Origin: Clostridiales bacterium
GTDB lineage: Bacteria; Bacillota; Clostridia; Christensenellales; CAG-138
Assembly (NCBI GenBank): GCA_009779405.1
Contig: WREI01000004.1
Span: 1 to 64,000 of the forward strand
Direction of reading: 5' to 3'
DNA: 64,000 bases
Each line of letters opens with the position of its first letter. Position 1 is the first letter of the stretch. Below, one piece after another: positions 8,337 through 16,813 of this stretch. A model generated the notes under the pieces. It saw only the letters and a list, made by a program, of their open reading frames with translations. It was not told where the DNA came from and made no database searches. The position numbers and the translations under genes are program-made.

Positions 8337-10232
8337 ATGAAAAAAGCTTTGGCAATCGTTCTACTCACCATGCTGGTCTTCTCCCTTGTCGCCTGCAATC
8401 CCGCGGCAAATAAGACCGGAGACTTGATCAAGGTTGGCATTGTCAACCTGCCCCCCGAAGAGTCCGGCTATCGACAGGCCAATGTCGAAGATATGAACAC
8501 CGTGTTCTCCGTCGCAAACGGCTACGACATGAACCAGACCAACACCGGAGACAACAGTGAGCAGATCGCCGCCGCCGAGGGCTATATCCGCGATGGCGTC
8601 GACTATCTCCTCATCTCCGCCGCCAGTGCAACGGGCTGGGACGGCGTGCTCGCGTCCGCGAAGCAGGCGGGCGTGACCGTATTCCTGTTTGACCGTCTCA
8701 TCGAGACCGATGAGAGCAACTTCCAAGCCGCGCTGGTCTCCGATATGGCCACCGAGGGCAATGTCGCCGTGGATTGGCTGCTTGCGCAGGGGCTGGACGA
8801 GTACAACGTGATCCTGATCCGCGGTCAGCTCGGCTGTGCCGCCGAACTCGGACGCAGTGCCGCCGTTCTCGCCGCGCAGGACGCCGGGAAGCTCAACATC
8901 GTTGCGGACGGCACGGGCGGCGACTCCTGGAGCGGTGAAGAGGCCCGCAAGGTCGTCGAGGCCGCCATCCAGTCCGGTGTCGAGTTCAACGTCATCTACG
9001 CGCAGAACGACGGCATGGCCGACGGCGCCGTGCAGGCGCTGGACGCGGCGGGCATCAGCCACGGCAAGGGCGGCGACGTCATCATCATGGGCTTTGACTT
9101 CAACCGCTTCGCGCTCCGCAATGTCCAGGCCGGGATCTGGAACTTCGATATGCAATGCAACCCGCGCCAGGCCGCCAAGATCTCCGAGTGGATCAAGGCC
9201 GGGGAACCGTATCCCACCGGGATCGTGTTCCAGAATGAAATCGGCGTGGACTGCGACAGCATCACCGAAGATATCATCAAGAACATGGGCATCAACGAAG
9301 ACCCGGGCAAGCTCGGCGCGGAAGCGCCCGCCGAACTGATCAAGGTGGGCATCGTCAACCTGCCCCCTGAGGAATCCGGCTATCGGCAGGCCAACGTCGA
9401 AGATATGAACGCTGTATTCTCCATCGAGAACGGCTACGATATGAGCCAGACCAACACCGGAGACAACAGCGAGCAGATTGCCGCTGCCGAGGGCTATATC
9501 CGTGACGGCGTGGACTATCTCCTCATCTCCGCCGCCAACACAACGGGTTGGGACGGCGTACTCGCGTCCGCAAAGCAGGCGGGCGTCACGGTATTCCTGT
9601 TTGACCGTCTCATCGAGACCGACGAGAGCAATTACCAAGCCGCCCTGGTCTCCGATATGGCCACCGAGGGCAATATCGCCGTGGATTGGCTGCTGGAGCA
9701 GGGGCTGGACGAGTATAACGTGATCCTCATCCGCGGCCAGTTGGGCTCCGCCGCCGAACTGGGGCGCAGTGCCGCCGTTCTGGCCGCGCAGGAAGCCGGG
9801 AAGCTCAATATCGTCGCGGACGGCACGGGCGGCGACTCCTGGAGCGGTGAAGAGGCCCGCAAGGTCGTCGAGGCCGCTATCCAGTCCGGCGTTGCGTTCA
9901 ATGTCATCTATGCCCAGAACGACGGCATGGCGGACGGTGCCATGCAGGCGCTCGACGCCGCCGGGATCAGCCACGGCAAGGACGGCGATGTCATCATCAT
10001 GGGCTTTGACTTCAACCGCTTTGCGCTCCGCTATGTCCAAGCCGGGCTTTGGAATTTCAATATGCAGTGCAACCCGCGCCAGGCCGCCAAGATCTCCGAG
10101 TGGATCAAGGCCGGACTGCCCTTCCCCACCGGTATCGTCTTCCAGGATGAACTCGACGTAGACTTCCGCACCATCACCGAGGAGATCATCCTCAAGATGG
10201 GCATCAACGAGGACCCGGGCTTGCTCAGTTAG
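8337..10232 (+). CDS. Tandem-duplicated sugar-binding lipoprotein (two fused binding domains)
   Basis: The protein has 631 residues, about twice the usual length of an ABC sugar-binding protein. After a lipoprotein signal (SLVAC) it contains two near-identical type I binding domains of 304 residues each. The DNA repeats with an offset of 912 bp: LIKVGIVNLPPEESGYRQAN starts the first domain at 8424 and the second at 9336. Differences between copies are few and mostly conservative. The ATG at 8337 is chosen because GGAGGA at 8325-8330 abuts the earlier ATG at 8331 too closely. ABC ATPase and permease genes follow. The single polypeptide may offer two tethered binding sites to one transporter. 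Confidence 0.88.
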   Translation: MKKALAIVLLTMLVFSLVACNPAANKTGDLIKVGIVNLPPEESGYRQANVEDMNTVFSVANGYDMNQTNTGDNSEQIAAAEGYIRDGVDYLLISAASATGWDGVLASAKQAGVTVFLFDRLIETDESNFQAALVSDMATEGNVAVDWLLAQGLDEYNVILIRGQLGCAAELGRSAAVLAAQDAGKLNIVADGTGGDSWSGEEARKVVEAAIQSGVEFNVIYAQNDGMADGAVQALDAAGISHGKGGDVIIMGFDFNRFALRNVQAGIWNFDMQCNPRQAAKISEWIKAGEPYPTGIVFQNEIGVDCDSITEDIIKNMGINEDPGKLGAEAPAELIKVGIVNLPPEESGYRQANVEDMNAVFSIENGYDMSQTNTGDNSEQIAAAEGYIRDGVDYLLISAANTTGWDGVLASAKQAGVTVFLFDRLIETDESNYQAALVSDMATEGNIAVDWLLEQGLDEYNVILIRGQLGSAAELGRSAAVLAAQEAGKLNIVADGTGGDSWSGEEARKVVEAAIQSGVAFNVIYAQNDGMADGAMQALDAAGISHGKDGDVIIMGFDFNRFALRYVQAGLWNFNMQCNPRQAAKISEWIKAGLPFPTGIVFQDELDVDFRTITEEIILKMGINEDPGLLS

Positions 10233-10274
10233 TCTCATTTCATTCATCGTAAGCATGTTGTAACATGTTATAGC

Positions 10275-10322
10275 CTGTACGGTGCGGGGTTCGACCTTAG
10301 ATGTGATACTCGCACCGTACAG
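10275..10322 (+). promoter_or_regulatory. 12-bp stem-loop between binding-protein and ATPase genes
   Basis: CTGTACGGTGCG and CGCACCGTACAG form a perfect 12-bp stem with a 24-nt loop, and no T-run follows. Such intercistronic hairpins after binding-protein genes commonly stabilise the upstream mRNA so that binding protein is made in excess. That role is inferred here. A small inverted repeat, CATGTT/AACATG, lies just upstream. Confidence 0.55.
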
Positions 10323-10344
10323 TCCTATCTATAGGAGGTTCATA

Positions 10345-11856
10345 ATGCCGAATGACATTGTGTTGGAAATGCGGGGCATATGCAAGGCATTTCCCGGTGT
10401 ACGCGCCTTGCAAGACGTAGATTTCACACTCCGCAGGGGCGAGATCCATGCCCTGATGGGGGAGAATGGCGCGGGCAAATCCACTTTGATAAAAACGCTG
10501 ACCGGGGTCTATCAGAAGGATTCCGGCCAAATTGATATAGAGGGACGCAGAACGGCGTTTCGTTCGCCGCACGAGGCGCAGGCGAACGGCGTTGGCACGG
10601 TCTATCAGGAGATCATGCTCTGTCCCAACCTCAGCGTCGCCGAAAATATGTTTATCGGGCGGGAGAAGGGCGTATTTGTGTCTTGGCGCGAGATGAACAG
10701 GCGCGCGGGGATCATCCTGGACGGACTCAGCATTCCGGCGAGACCCACGCAACAACTGAGAAGCTGCTCGCTGGCGGTGCAGCAGATGATCGCCATCGCG
10801 CGGGCGGTCGATATGCAATGCAAGATCCTGATCCTCGACGAACCGACCTCCTCTCTCGATGAAGACGAGGTGCAGAAGCTGTTCGCGCTGATGCGCGAGC
10901 TGAAGGAGCGGGGCGTCGGGATTATCTTCGTGACGCACTTTCTCGACCAGGTGTATCAGGTCAGCGACCGCATCACGGTCCTGCGCAACGGCGAACTTGT
11001 GGGCGAATACGAGGCCGAAAAACTGCCGCAGGTGGAATTGGTCTCCAAGATGATGGGCAAGGAGTTAGGCGACGTCGAAAAGCTCAAGAACCTCAAGGAA
11101 GCCGCAGAGGACGGCGGCACGCCCGTGTTTGAGGCCGAGTCGCTCTCGAGCGCGGCGGGGGTGCGGCCCTATGACTTCCATATCCAAAAGGGCGAGGTCA
11201 ACGGGTTTACGGGCCTGCTCGGCTCGGGGCGCAGTGAAAGCGTCCGCGCCATTTTCGCGGCGGACAAGGTGACCGGGGGCAATGTGCGAATCAACGGCAA
11301 ACGGATCCGCATCCGAAAACCCAAGGATGCCATGAAGCGGGGCATCGGCTATCTGCCGGAGGACCGCAAGGGCGACGGGCTCATCGCCGACCTGTCGGTG
11401 CGGGAGAATATCGTCCTGGCACTCCAGACCATGCACGGGTTTTTCAGACCCTTTTCGCTCAAGAAGGCGCGGGCCTTTGCGGATGAATATATAGCCCTGC
11501 TGAACATCAAAACCCCGTCAAGCGACACGCCCGTCCACTCGCTCTCGGGCGGCAACCAGCAAAAAGTCATCCTGGCGCGCTGGCTGCTCATACACCCGGA
11601 ATACCTGATCCTCGACGAGCCGACCCGCGGCATCGACGTGGGGACCAAGGTCGAAATTCAAAGATTGGTGCTGAAACTCGCTTCCGAGGGGGTGAGCGTC
11701 ACGTTTATCTCGTCCGAGATCGAAGAGATGCTTCGCACCTGCTCCCGTCTCATCGTGATGCGCGACCGCAACATCGTCGGGGAGCTCAGCGGCGAGGATA
11801 TGACCCAGAGCAAGATCATGCACACCATTGCAGGGGAGGTAACGCAAAATGCCTGA
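10345..11856 (+). CDS. Sugar ABC transporter ATP-binding protein (YtfR/MglA type)
   Basis: The protein has 503 residues and two ABC domains. The first has Walker A GENGAGKST, signature-region LAVQQM and Walker B LILDEPTSS. The second has a degenerate Walker A (GLLGSGRSES), signature LSGGNQQK and Walker B LILDEPTRG. This duplicated form is typical of the carbohydrate uptake family that includes MglA, RbsA and YtfR. The ATG at 10345 follows AGGAGG and is preferred to the upstream ORF start. Its stop overlaps the next permease start by 8 bp. It energises uptake of the sugar captured by the duplicated binding protein. Confidence 0.9.
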   Translation: MPNDIVLEMRGICKAFPGVRALQDVDFTLRRGEIHALMGENGAGKSTLIKTLTGVYQKDSGQIDIEGRRTAFRSPHEAQANGVGTVYQEIMLCPNLSVAENMFIGREKGVFVSWREMNRRAGIILDGLSIPARPTQQLRSCSLAVQQMIAIARAVDMQCKILILDEPTSSLDEDEVQKLFALMRELKERGVGIIFVTHFLDQVYQVSDRITVLRNGELVGEYEAEKLPQVELVSKMMGKELGDVEKLKNLKEAAEDGGTPVFEAESLSSAAGVRPYDFHIQKGEVNGFTGLLGSGRSESVRAIFAADKVTGGNVRINGKRIRIRKPKDAMKRGIGYLPEDRKGDGLIADLSVRENIVLALQTMHGFFRPFSLKKARAFADEYIALLNIKTPSSDTPVHSLSGGNQQKVILARWLLIHPEYLILDEPTRGIDVGTKVEIQRLVLKLASEGVSVTFISSEIEEMLRTCSRLIVMRDRNIVGELSGEDMTQSKIMHTIAGEVTQNA

Positions 11857-12934
11857 GCCCACAAAGAGAAAATTCCGTCTCTCGTCATTCCCGCTCTTTC
11901 TCCCGCTGGTCGTGCTGCTCCTGCTCGTCGCCGTCAACATCGTCAGCGGCGGCTTCGGGTATTTCGCCATAGAACTCCGAAACGGCGTGATCTACGGACC
12001 CATCCCGAGCGTGCTGTACGGAGCCGCCGAGCTCGTCATCATCACGATCGGCATGTCGCTCGTGAACGCTTCCTCCCGCGGGCAGGATATCAGCGTCGGC
12101 GTGATCGGTGCCGTCACCTCCGCCGTCTTTGCCATGGTGCTTCGGGAATACCTCGCGCGCTCCCCCGGCAGCGCCGTAAGCTGGGGCGTCGTTCTGGCGG
12201 CCTTCTTCATAAGCTGCCTGACGGGCGCGCTCCTGGGGGCGTTCAACGGGACCCTGGTATCCGTCTTCAAGGTTCAGCCCATGGTCGCCACCTTGATACT
12301 CTTCACCGCAGGCAGGTCGCTCGCCTTTTTGATCGACGGGAAGGTCTCCCCGAACCTGCAATACCCCATCATCAAGCAAATCGGCTTCTCCCTGCCCGGA
12401 ATTCCCATTCAAACGCCCATACTCATCACGATCGCGTGTATCATTCTTTTCGCTGTTGTTTTTAAACTGACGAATCTCAAGCTCTACAGCCAGGCCGTCG
12501 GAATCAACGAAGAAGCGGCCCGCCTGAACGGGATCAACCCCGTCGCGGTGAAGCTGACGAGCTTTATCATACTCGGCGTCTGCTGCTCCATCGCGGGGTT
12601 TATCGCGGTCAGCAAGAGCGGTCGACACGACAGCGTAAACATCCTCAAGTTCATTGAGTTGGACGCGATACTGGCGGTGGCTCTCGGCGGAAACGCGCTC
12701 GGCGGCGGAAAGTTCAGCGTGAAGGGCGCGGTTATCGGCGCCTATACGATCGAAATCCTGAACCAGACCCTGTTGCGCCTGAAAGTCGGCGGCGAAGCCA
12801 TCAAACTGATGAAGGCGCTGTTTATCATCATCCTCATGGTGCTCGCCTCGCCTGTCGTGCAGGCCTACCTGACCAAACTTTTCACAAGACGGACCGCGGA
12901 GGAAACGATTGTGCCGACGAAGGAGGTGCTCTGA
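11849..12934 (+). CDS. Sugar ABC transporter permease (YtfT type)
   Basis: This 361-residue inner-membrane protein has about 8-10 hydrophobic helices and belongs to the BPD_transp_2 family (RbsC, YtfT). The segment AVALGGNALGGGKFSVKGAVIGAYTIEIL is a family landmark. It begins inside the ATPase gene and ends 1 bp before the second permease start, so the two permeases are probably made in equal amounts and form a heterodimer, as YtfT and YjfF do in E. coli. Confidence 0.88.
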   Translation: MPEPTKRKFRLSSFPLFLPLVVLLLLVAVNIVSGGFGYFAIELRNGVIYGPIPSVLYGAAELVIITIGMSLVNASSRGQDISVGVIGAVTSAVFAMVLREYLARSPGSAVSWGVVLAAFFISCLTGALLGAFNGTLVSVFKVQPMVATLILFTAGRSLAFLIDGKVSPNLQYPIIKQIGFSLPGIPIQTPILITIACIILFAVVFKLTNLKLYSQAVGINEEAARLNGINPVAVKLTSFIILGVCCSIAGFIAVSKSGRHDSVNILKFIELDAILAVALGGNALGGGKFSVKGAVIGAYTIEILNQTLLRLKVGGEAIKLMKALFIIILMVLASPVVQAYLTKLFTRRTAEETIVPTKEVL

Positions 12935-12935
12935 T

Positions 12936-13997
12936 ATGGAGAGAAGGAAACGCAGAGAATCTATCTCGAATTCCAACCTGCTCTTTCTCATCTCGCTGGT
13001 GATCTTTGTCGCGATGTATACCGTGGGGTTTTTCCGATTCCCCACCAGCTTCAGAAATTTACAGACCTTTGTCGACTTCTTCAACAACAACGCGCCGCTC
13101 ATCATCCTGACCTGCGGCATGAGCGTCGTGATGATAGGCGGCGGGATCGATATCTCGGTCGGCGGGGTGACGGGTCTCGTCACCATGTGTTGCGCCGTTT
13201 TCCTCAACGGCCGCGCGGGCAGCGTGGCGGGCTCCATCTTCCTGGCGCTGGGCATAGGCCTTGCTTTCGGCGCCCTGCAAGGCTTTTTGGTTTCATACCT
13301 CCATATTCAACCCTTTATTATTACGCTGGCCGGGATGTTCCTGGCAAACGGACTATTGACCGTTATTCACAAAGACCCGATCAACGCGGCTTTGCCCGCC
13401 TTTCTCAAGCTCCGTGAAGCGGATATCAAGATTCAGTGGCTCGGCACCGTAAATCGGCTCGGAAACTTTATTCCGCTGCGCATCAGCTATTGTATGATCA
13501 TTGCATTGGTTGTTGTGACTGTCATTGCGGTACTCATGAAATGGTCGCGCTTCGGGCGCAACCTCTACGCGACCGGGGGAAACAGCCAGAGCGCCCTGAT
13601 GCTGGGGATCAACGTGAAACGCACCAAGTTTTTCTCGTATGTCCTCTGCGGGCTGCTCTCGGGCGTTGCCGGGTATGTCTTCATCATGCAAACCGGGGCG
13701 GGCAATGTCGGCAACGCCAGCGGTTTTGAGATGAAGGCCATCGCGTCGTCGATCATCGGCGGGACCCTGCTGACGGGTGGCGTGGGCAACATGATAGGCT
13801 CCCCCATCGGCGCGTTGTCCCTGCTGGTGATCAACGAGATCATCCGAAGCGCCGGGATCAATTCCAACTACCAGGCGATCATCAGCGGACTTTTGCTCTG
13901 CGTGTTCATCGTCCTGCAAAGCTTAGTCGTCTGGATACGCGGTAAGGGCAGCCCGACCCTCCCCCCATGGTTGCAATTCAAGCGCGATTCGCGCTGA
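12936..13997 (+). CDS. Sugar ABC transporter permease (YjfF type)
   Basis: This 353-residue polytopic protein is paralogous to the preceding permease, with family landmarks GMSVVMIGGGIDISVGGVTGLV and SIIGGTLLTGGVGNMIGSPIGAL. The ATG at 12936 lies 1 bp after the previous stop and 9 bp after AGGAGG. The four-gene order of binding protein, ATPase and two permeases matches the galactofuranose system ytfQRT-yjfF, although the binding protein here is a fused double domain. Confidence 0.88.
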   Translation: MERRKRRESISNSNLLFLISLVIFVAMYTVGFFRFPTSFRNLQTFVDFFNNNAPLIILTCGMSVVMIGGGIDISVGGVTGLVTMCCAVFLNGRAGSVAGSIFLALGIGLAFGALQGFLVSYLHIQPFIITLAGMFLANGLLTVIHKDPINAALPAFLKLREADIKIQWLGTVNRLGNFIPLRISYCMIIALVVVTVIAVLMKWSRFGRNLYATGGNSQSALMLGINVKRTKFFSYVLCGLLSGVAGYVFIMQTGAGNVGNASGFEMKAIASSIIGGTLLTGGVGNMIGSPIGALSLLVINEIIRSAGINSNYQAIISGLLLCVFIVLQSLVVWIRGKGSPTLPPWLQFKRDSR

Positions 13998-14011
13998 GCT
14001 GAAGGAGTAAT

Positions 14012-14947
14012 ATGGCCGCCACTTTATGGAGTTCCCTCTCCGCCGTCCTGATCATCCTCGCGATGATCGCGCTGGGCTGGCTGTTCGGCAAAGCAGGCTG
14101 GATGCAGGCGGCGCACAAGGGCTTTGTCGTCAAGTTCCTGATCAACGCCGCCCTTCCCTGCCTGATTTTCGGCAATACCTTTGCGCATATCAGCGTCGAA
14201 CTCCTGCAAGGTGCGGGCAAGTTCATTTGGGTCGCCCTTGCGTGCATGTTCTTCTCGCCGGCACTGGCCTATGGGGTCGGCAAGCTGCTGAAAATACCGC
14301 ACAAGCGCTTCGGCGGCTTTGTGGCGATGGGCGGCTTCTCCAACGCCATGTTCGTCGGCTATCCCATGTGCCACGCGCTGTTCGGCGACGCGGGCGTGCC
14401 TTATGTGATCCTGTTTCATACGCTGAACGCGCTCCTGTTCTGGAGCATAGGCAGTTTTCTCATCCACCGCTCGGGCGACAGGGAAAAATTCAGCGTGAAG
14501 CAGGCCGCAAAGAATCTGCTCTCGCCCCCGCTCATCAGCATGTTTGCGTCCATCATACTCGTGCTTCTGGGCGTCAAACTCCCCGCCATATTAGCATCGC
14601 TCTTCGGCTATATGGGTTCCGCGGTCACCCCGCTGGCCCTGCTCTATACGGGCTTTATCATCTATGAAACGGGGCTCAAAAACATACGCATCGACAGGGG
14701 CCTGACAGCCGTGATGGTACTGCGTCTCGTCGTCGCGCCCCTCTGCATGCTGGGGTTGTGCATCGTGGCAGGCATCACGGGTATGGGCCGCGGCGTCTAT
14801 GTGATCGAAGCGGCGATGCCCGTAATGACGCAATCCGTGATCGTCTCCGCCTACGCGGGCGCGGATGAAAACTACAACGCCCTCGGGATGACGCTGACGA
14901 CGCTGGCCTGTTTGGTGCTGGTGCCGCTGCTGATGCTTATTGTGTAG
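14012..14947 (+). CDS. AEC-family carrier (auxin efflux/malate permease type)
   Basis: This 311-residue membrane protein has about ten helices and the AEC (Mem_trans) pattern: GWLFGKAGWMQ near the N-terminus, NAALPCLIFG in the first helix hairpin and a second homologous half. Family members move small organic anions or similar solutes, and the substrate cannot be read from sequence. It follows the sugar permease by 14 bp with AAGGAG before the start, so it is probably the last gene of the sugar operon. Its end overlaps the convergent Fe-S protein gene by 11 bp. Confidence 0.8.
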   Translation: MAATLWSSLSAVLIILAMIALGWLFGKAGWMQAAHKGFVVKFLINAALPCLIFGNTFAHISVELLQGAGKFIWVALACMFFSPALAYGVGKLLKIPHKRFGGFVAMGGFSNAMFVGYPMCHALFGDAGVPYVILFHTLNALLFWSIGSFLIHRSGDREKFSVKQAAKNLLSPPLISMFASIILVLLGVKLPAILASLFGYMGSAVTPLALLYTGFIIYETGLKNIRIDRGLTAVMVLRLVVAPLCMLGLCIVAGITGMGRGVYVIEAAMPVMTQSVIVSAYAGADENYNALGMTLTTLACLVLVPLLMLIV

Positions 14948-15611
14948 GAAGGCCAAATCGATAGGGGCATGCCGCGCGGCACGCGAAACATTGTATTTCC
15001 AGCTTTTTATTGATGATTTTGAAGAACCGTGCGCATTCTTTTTTTCCGAACGCGCCGGGCGTATCCAGCGCGCCCGAGGGGCAGGCCTGTACGCATTTGC
15101 CGCAGTTGTCGCAGGCCATATACTGCGCTTTTTCATCGGGCACAAGCGCCGCATCTGTCAGAACCGCGCTGAACCAAAGCAGATTTCCGTATCGGTCATT
15201 CGTAAGTAGATAGTTGCGGTTGATGCGCCCCAGACCCGCCAGTTCCGCTGCGTGCTTCAGCGATATATGGCCCCAGTGCTTGCCGTCGATGGTTCTGCCC
15301 CCTGAAGCGCTGATCGCCTTTGTTTGATACCCATCCGCTTGGATCCGTTTTACGACTTTCTTCGCAATCTCCGTCATATTCGTCAGCATGGCGTTGCGCA
15401 GTTCCGTATATGCGGGCGCTTGCATGGACAGCGCTTCCTTGGGAAAGGGCACGCCCAAAACGATCACGGAACGGCAGCCCTCCAATATATCGGAAGGCCT
15501 GAACCCATCCGGCGCGGGATGAAAATCATTCGCGTCAGCTATGCCGACTACAACTGCTCCGGCATCGATTCCGTATTGTTTTGCGGTGATATTGTCTATT
15601 TTGGTTTTCAT
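14937..15611 (-). CDS. QueG-like 4Fe-4S protein (short form)
   Basis: The 224-residue protein has an N-terminal region like the DUF1730 part of epoxyqueuosine reductase (CRSVIVLGVPFP) and an Fe-S motif CDNCGKCVQACPSGAL near the C-terminus, followed by CFACRAACPY. It is much shorter than true QueG (about 370 residues) and lacks the HEAT-repeat tail, so tRNA modification is doubtful. It more likely acts as a corrinoid-binding or electron-transfer reductase. The ATG at 15611 overlaps the radical SAM gene stop (ATGA), a sign of translational coupling. It is the last gene of the five-gene atoD operon. Confidence 0.72.
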   Translation of the reverse strand: MKTKIDNITAKQYGIDAGAVVVGIADANDFHPAPDGFRPSDILEGCRSVIVLGVPFPKEALSMQAPAYTELRNAMLTNMTEIAKKVVKRIQADGYQTKAISASGGRTIDGKHWGHISLKHAAELAGLGRINRNYLLTNDRYGNLLWFSAVLTDAALVPDEKAQYMACDNCGKCVQACPSGALDTPGAFGKKECARFFKIINKKLEIQCFACRAACPYRFGLPTQ

Positions 15612-16813
15612 ATGCATGCTCTCCGGTTTTGTGTTTGGAAGGGGCAGCTTATATCGCCTGCATAAAAATCGCCTGTTCGCCCCAGCATGACAGCCCTGCA
15701 GCCCAAGCAGCCGTTCAGAAATCCACAGGAAGCGCAGGGCTCCTTAATTTTATCTCCCGCGAAGCGAAACGCGGCCAGATTGGCGGAAGTATACCACAAT
15801 TCCTTTAAGCTGTTTGCCCTTTCTTTGAGGGGAATATGGCTGCAAGGGCGATAATACCCGTCCGCATCCATGGCAAGAAAGCGTCTGCCCGCCCCGCAGC
15901 CCGAGAAGAAACTCGTCCTGCCGTTGACATGGCAGAGCAGATTGGTAAAGGCCGAATCGACTTTGATTGAAATCCCCACCGTGCTTTTGACGGCGTCTTC
16001 GAGAAACAATTGCTTATCAGCCGACAGGCAGATGGCCGCATAACATTCCTTTGCCGAAGGCTTATATCGCAGTATGTTTATATTGTTTGCGTGCAGGCCT
16101 TTGGCTTTCTCCGTCAAAGCCGGAAAATCGTCAATATTATCCATCCGCGCTACCCAGTTGATCCCGAATGAGATTCCGGCCTCACCTGCAAGCCGGAGAG
16201 CGTTTATGGTATGCGCATACCCGTCCCGTGAACGCGAATGGATTTCTTCGCTGGAGCCGTTCAGCGAAAATTGCATATGATGCAGCCCGGCGTTCCTCAG
16301 CTCCGACAAAAAAGCCCGCGTAAGCCCAACGCCGCTTGTCGTGATGGAAACACCCATCCCACGCCCGCTGATTTCGGCAACGGCTGCAAGCAAATGGGGA
16401 TAGACGAGCGGTTCGCCCCCGCCGAGCGCAATTTGAAAAACGTGCATTTCATCGGCCTGCCGAATTGCATCGAGCAATACTGCAAACGCCAAATCCGTTT
16501 TGGCTTGTTCTTTATAGCATTGCGGACAGTTTAGCGGGCAGCGGGAAGTCAGTTCAATGTGGATGCTCTCCGGCGCGCAAAAAGAATTGGCGGGCGCCTT
16601 TTGCTTTGCCGCTTTTGCGATCGCCTCCCGAATCGTCGCTTTGGCGGCATCGCTTATAATACCAAGCCCTTTCAGTCTTTCGGAAAACCCGTTGTCCTCG
16701 CCGTCTGCCCAAGCGCGGAGGGCGTGCAATTCTTCGCCGGAAATATATGCGGTACGCGCAAGCGCCCCGTTCCATAGCAGCAGGGCGTTCTCCTCCGCGC
16801 GAACCCTATGCAT
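15608..16813 (-). CDS. Radical SAM/SPASM domain protein
   Basis: The protein has 401 residues. Residues 1-80 are a small helical domain. The radical SAM core begins with IELTSRCPLNCPQCYKEQ (CxxxCxxC cluster). The C-terminal SPASM-type region has many cysteines (CHVNG, GCGAG, PCSH, CASCGFLNGCLGC, CPF) that would bind auxiliary clusters. Relatives modify peptides or enzymes. No precursor peptide gene is obvious nearby. It overlaps the upstream unknown gene by 8 bp and the downstream Fe-S gene by 4 bp, so the three products should work together. Base composition is more AT-rich than the atoDA genes before it. Confidence 0.85.
   Translation of the reverse strand: MHRVRAEENALLLWNGALARTAYISGEELHALRAWADGEDNGFSERLKGLGIISDAAKATIREAIAKAAKQKAPANSFCAPESIHIELTSRCPLNCPQCYKEQAKTDLAFAVLLDAIRQADEMHVFQIALGGGEPLVYPHLLAAVAEISGRGMGVSITTSGVGLTRAFLSELRNAGLHHMQFSLNGSSEEIHSRSRDGYAHTINALRLAGEAGISFGINWVARMDNIDDFPALTEKAKGLHANNINILRYKPSAKECYAAICLSADKQLFLEDAVKSTVGISIKVDSAFTNLLCHVNGRTSFFSGCGAGRRFLAMDADGYYRPCSHIPLKERANSLKELWYTSANLAAFRFAGDKIKEPCASCGFLNGCLGCRAVMLGRTGDFYAGDISCPFQTQNRRACI

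Noticed and set aside
8361-10256. 631-codon minus-strand ORF opposite the fused binding protein
   Set aside because: It is a shadow of the GC-rich duplicated gene. The plus-strand frame has a signal peptide, a ribosome binding site and clear family motifs.
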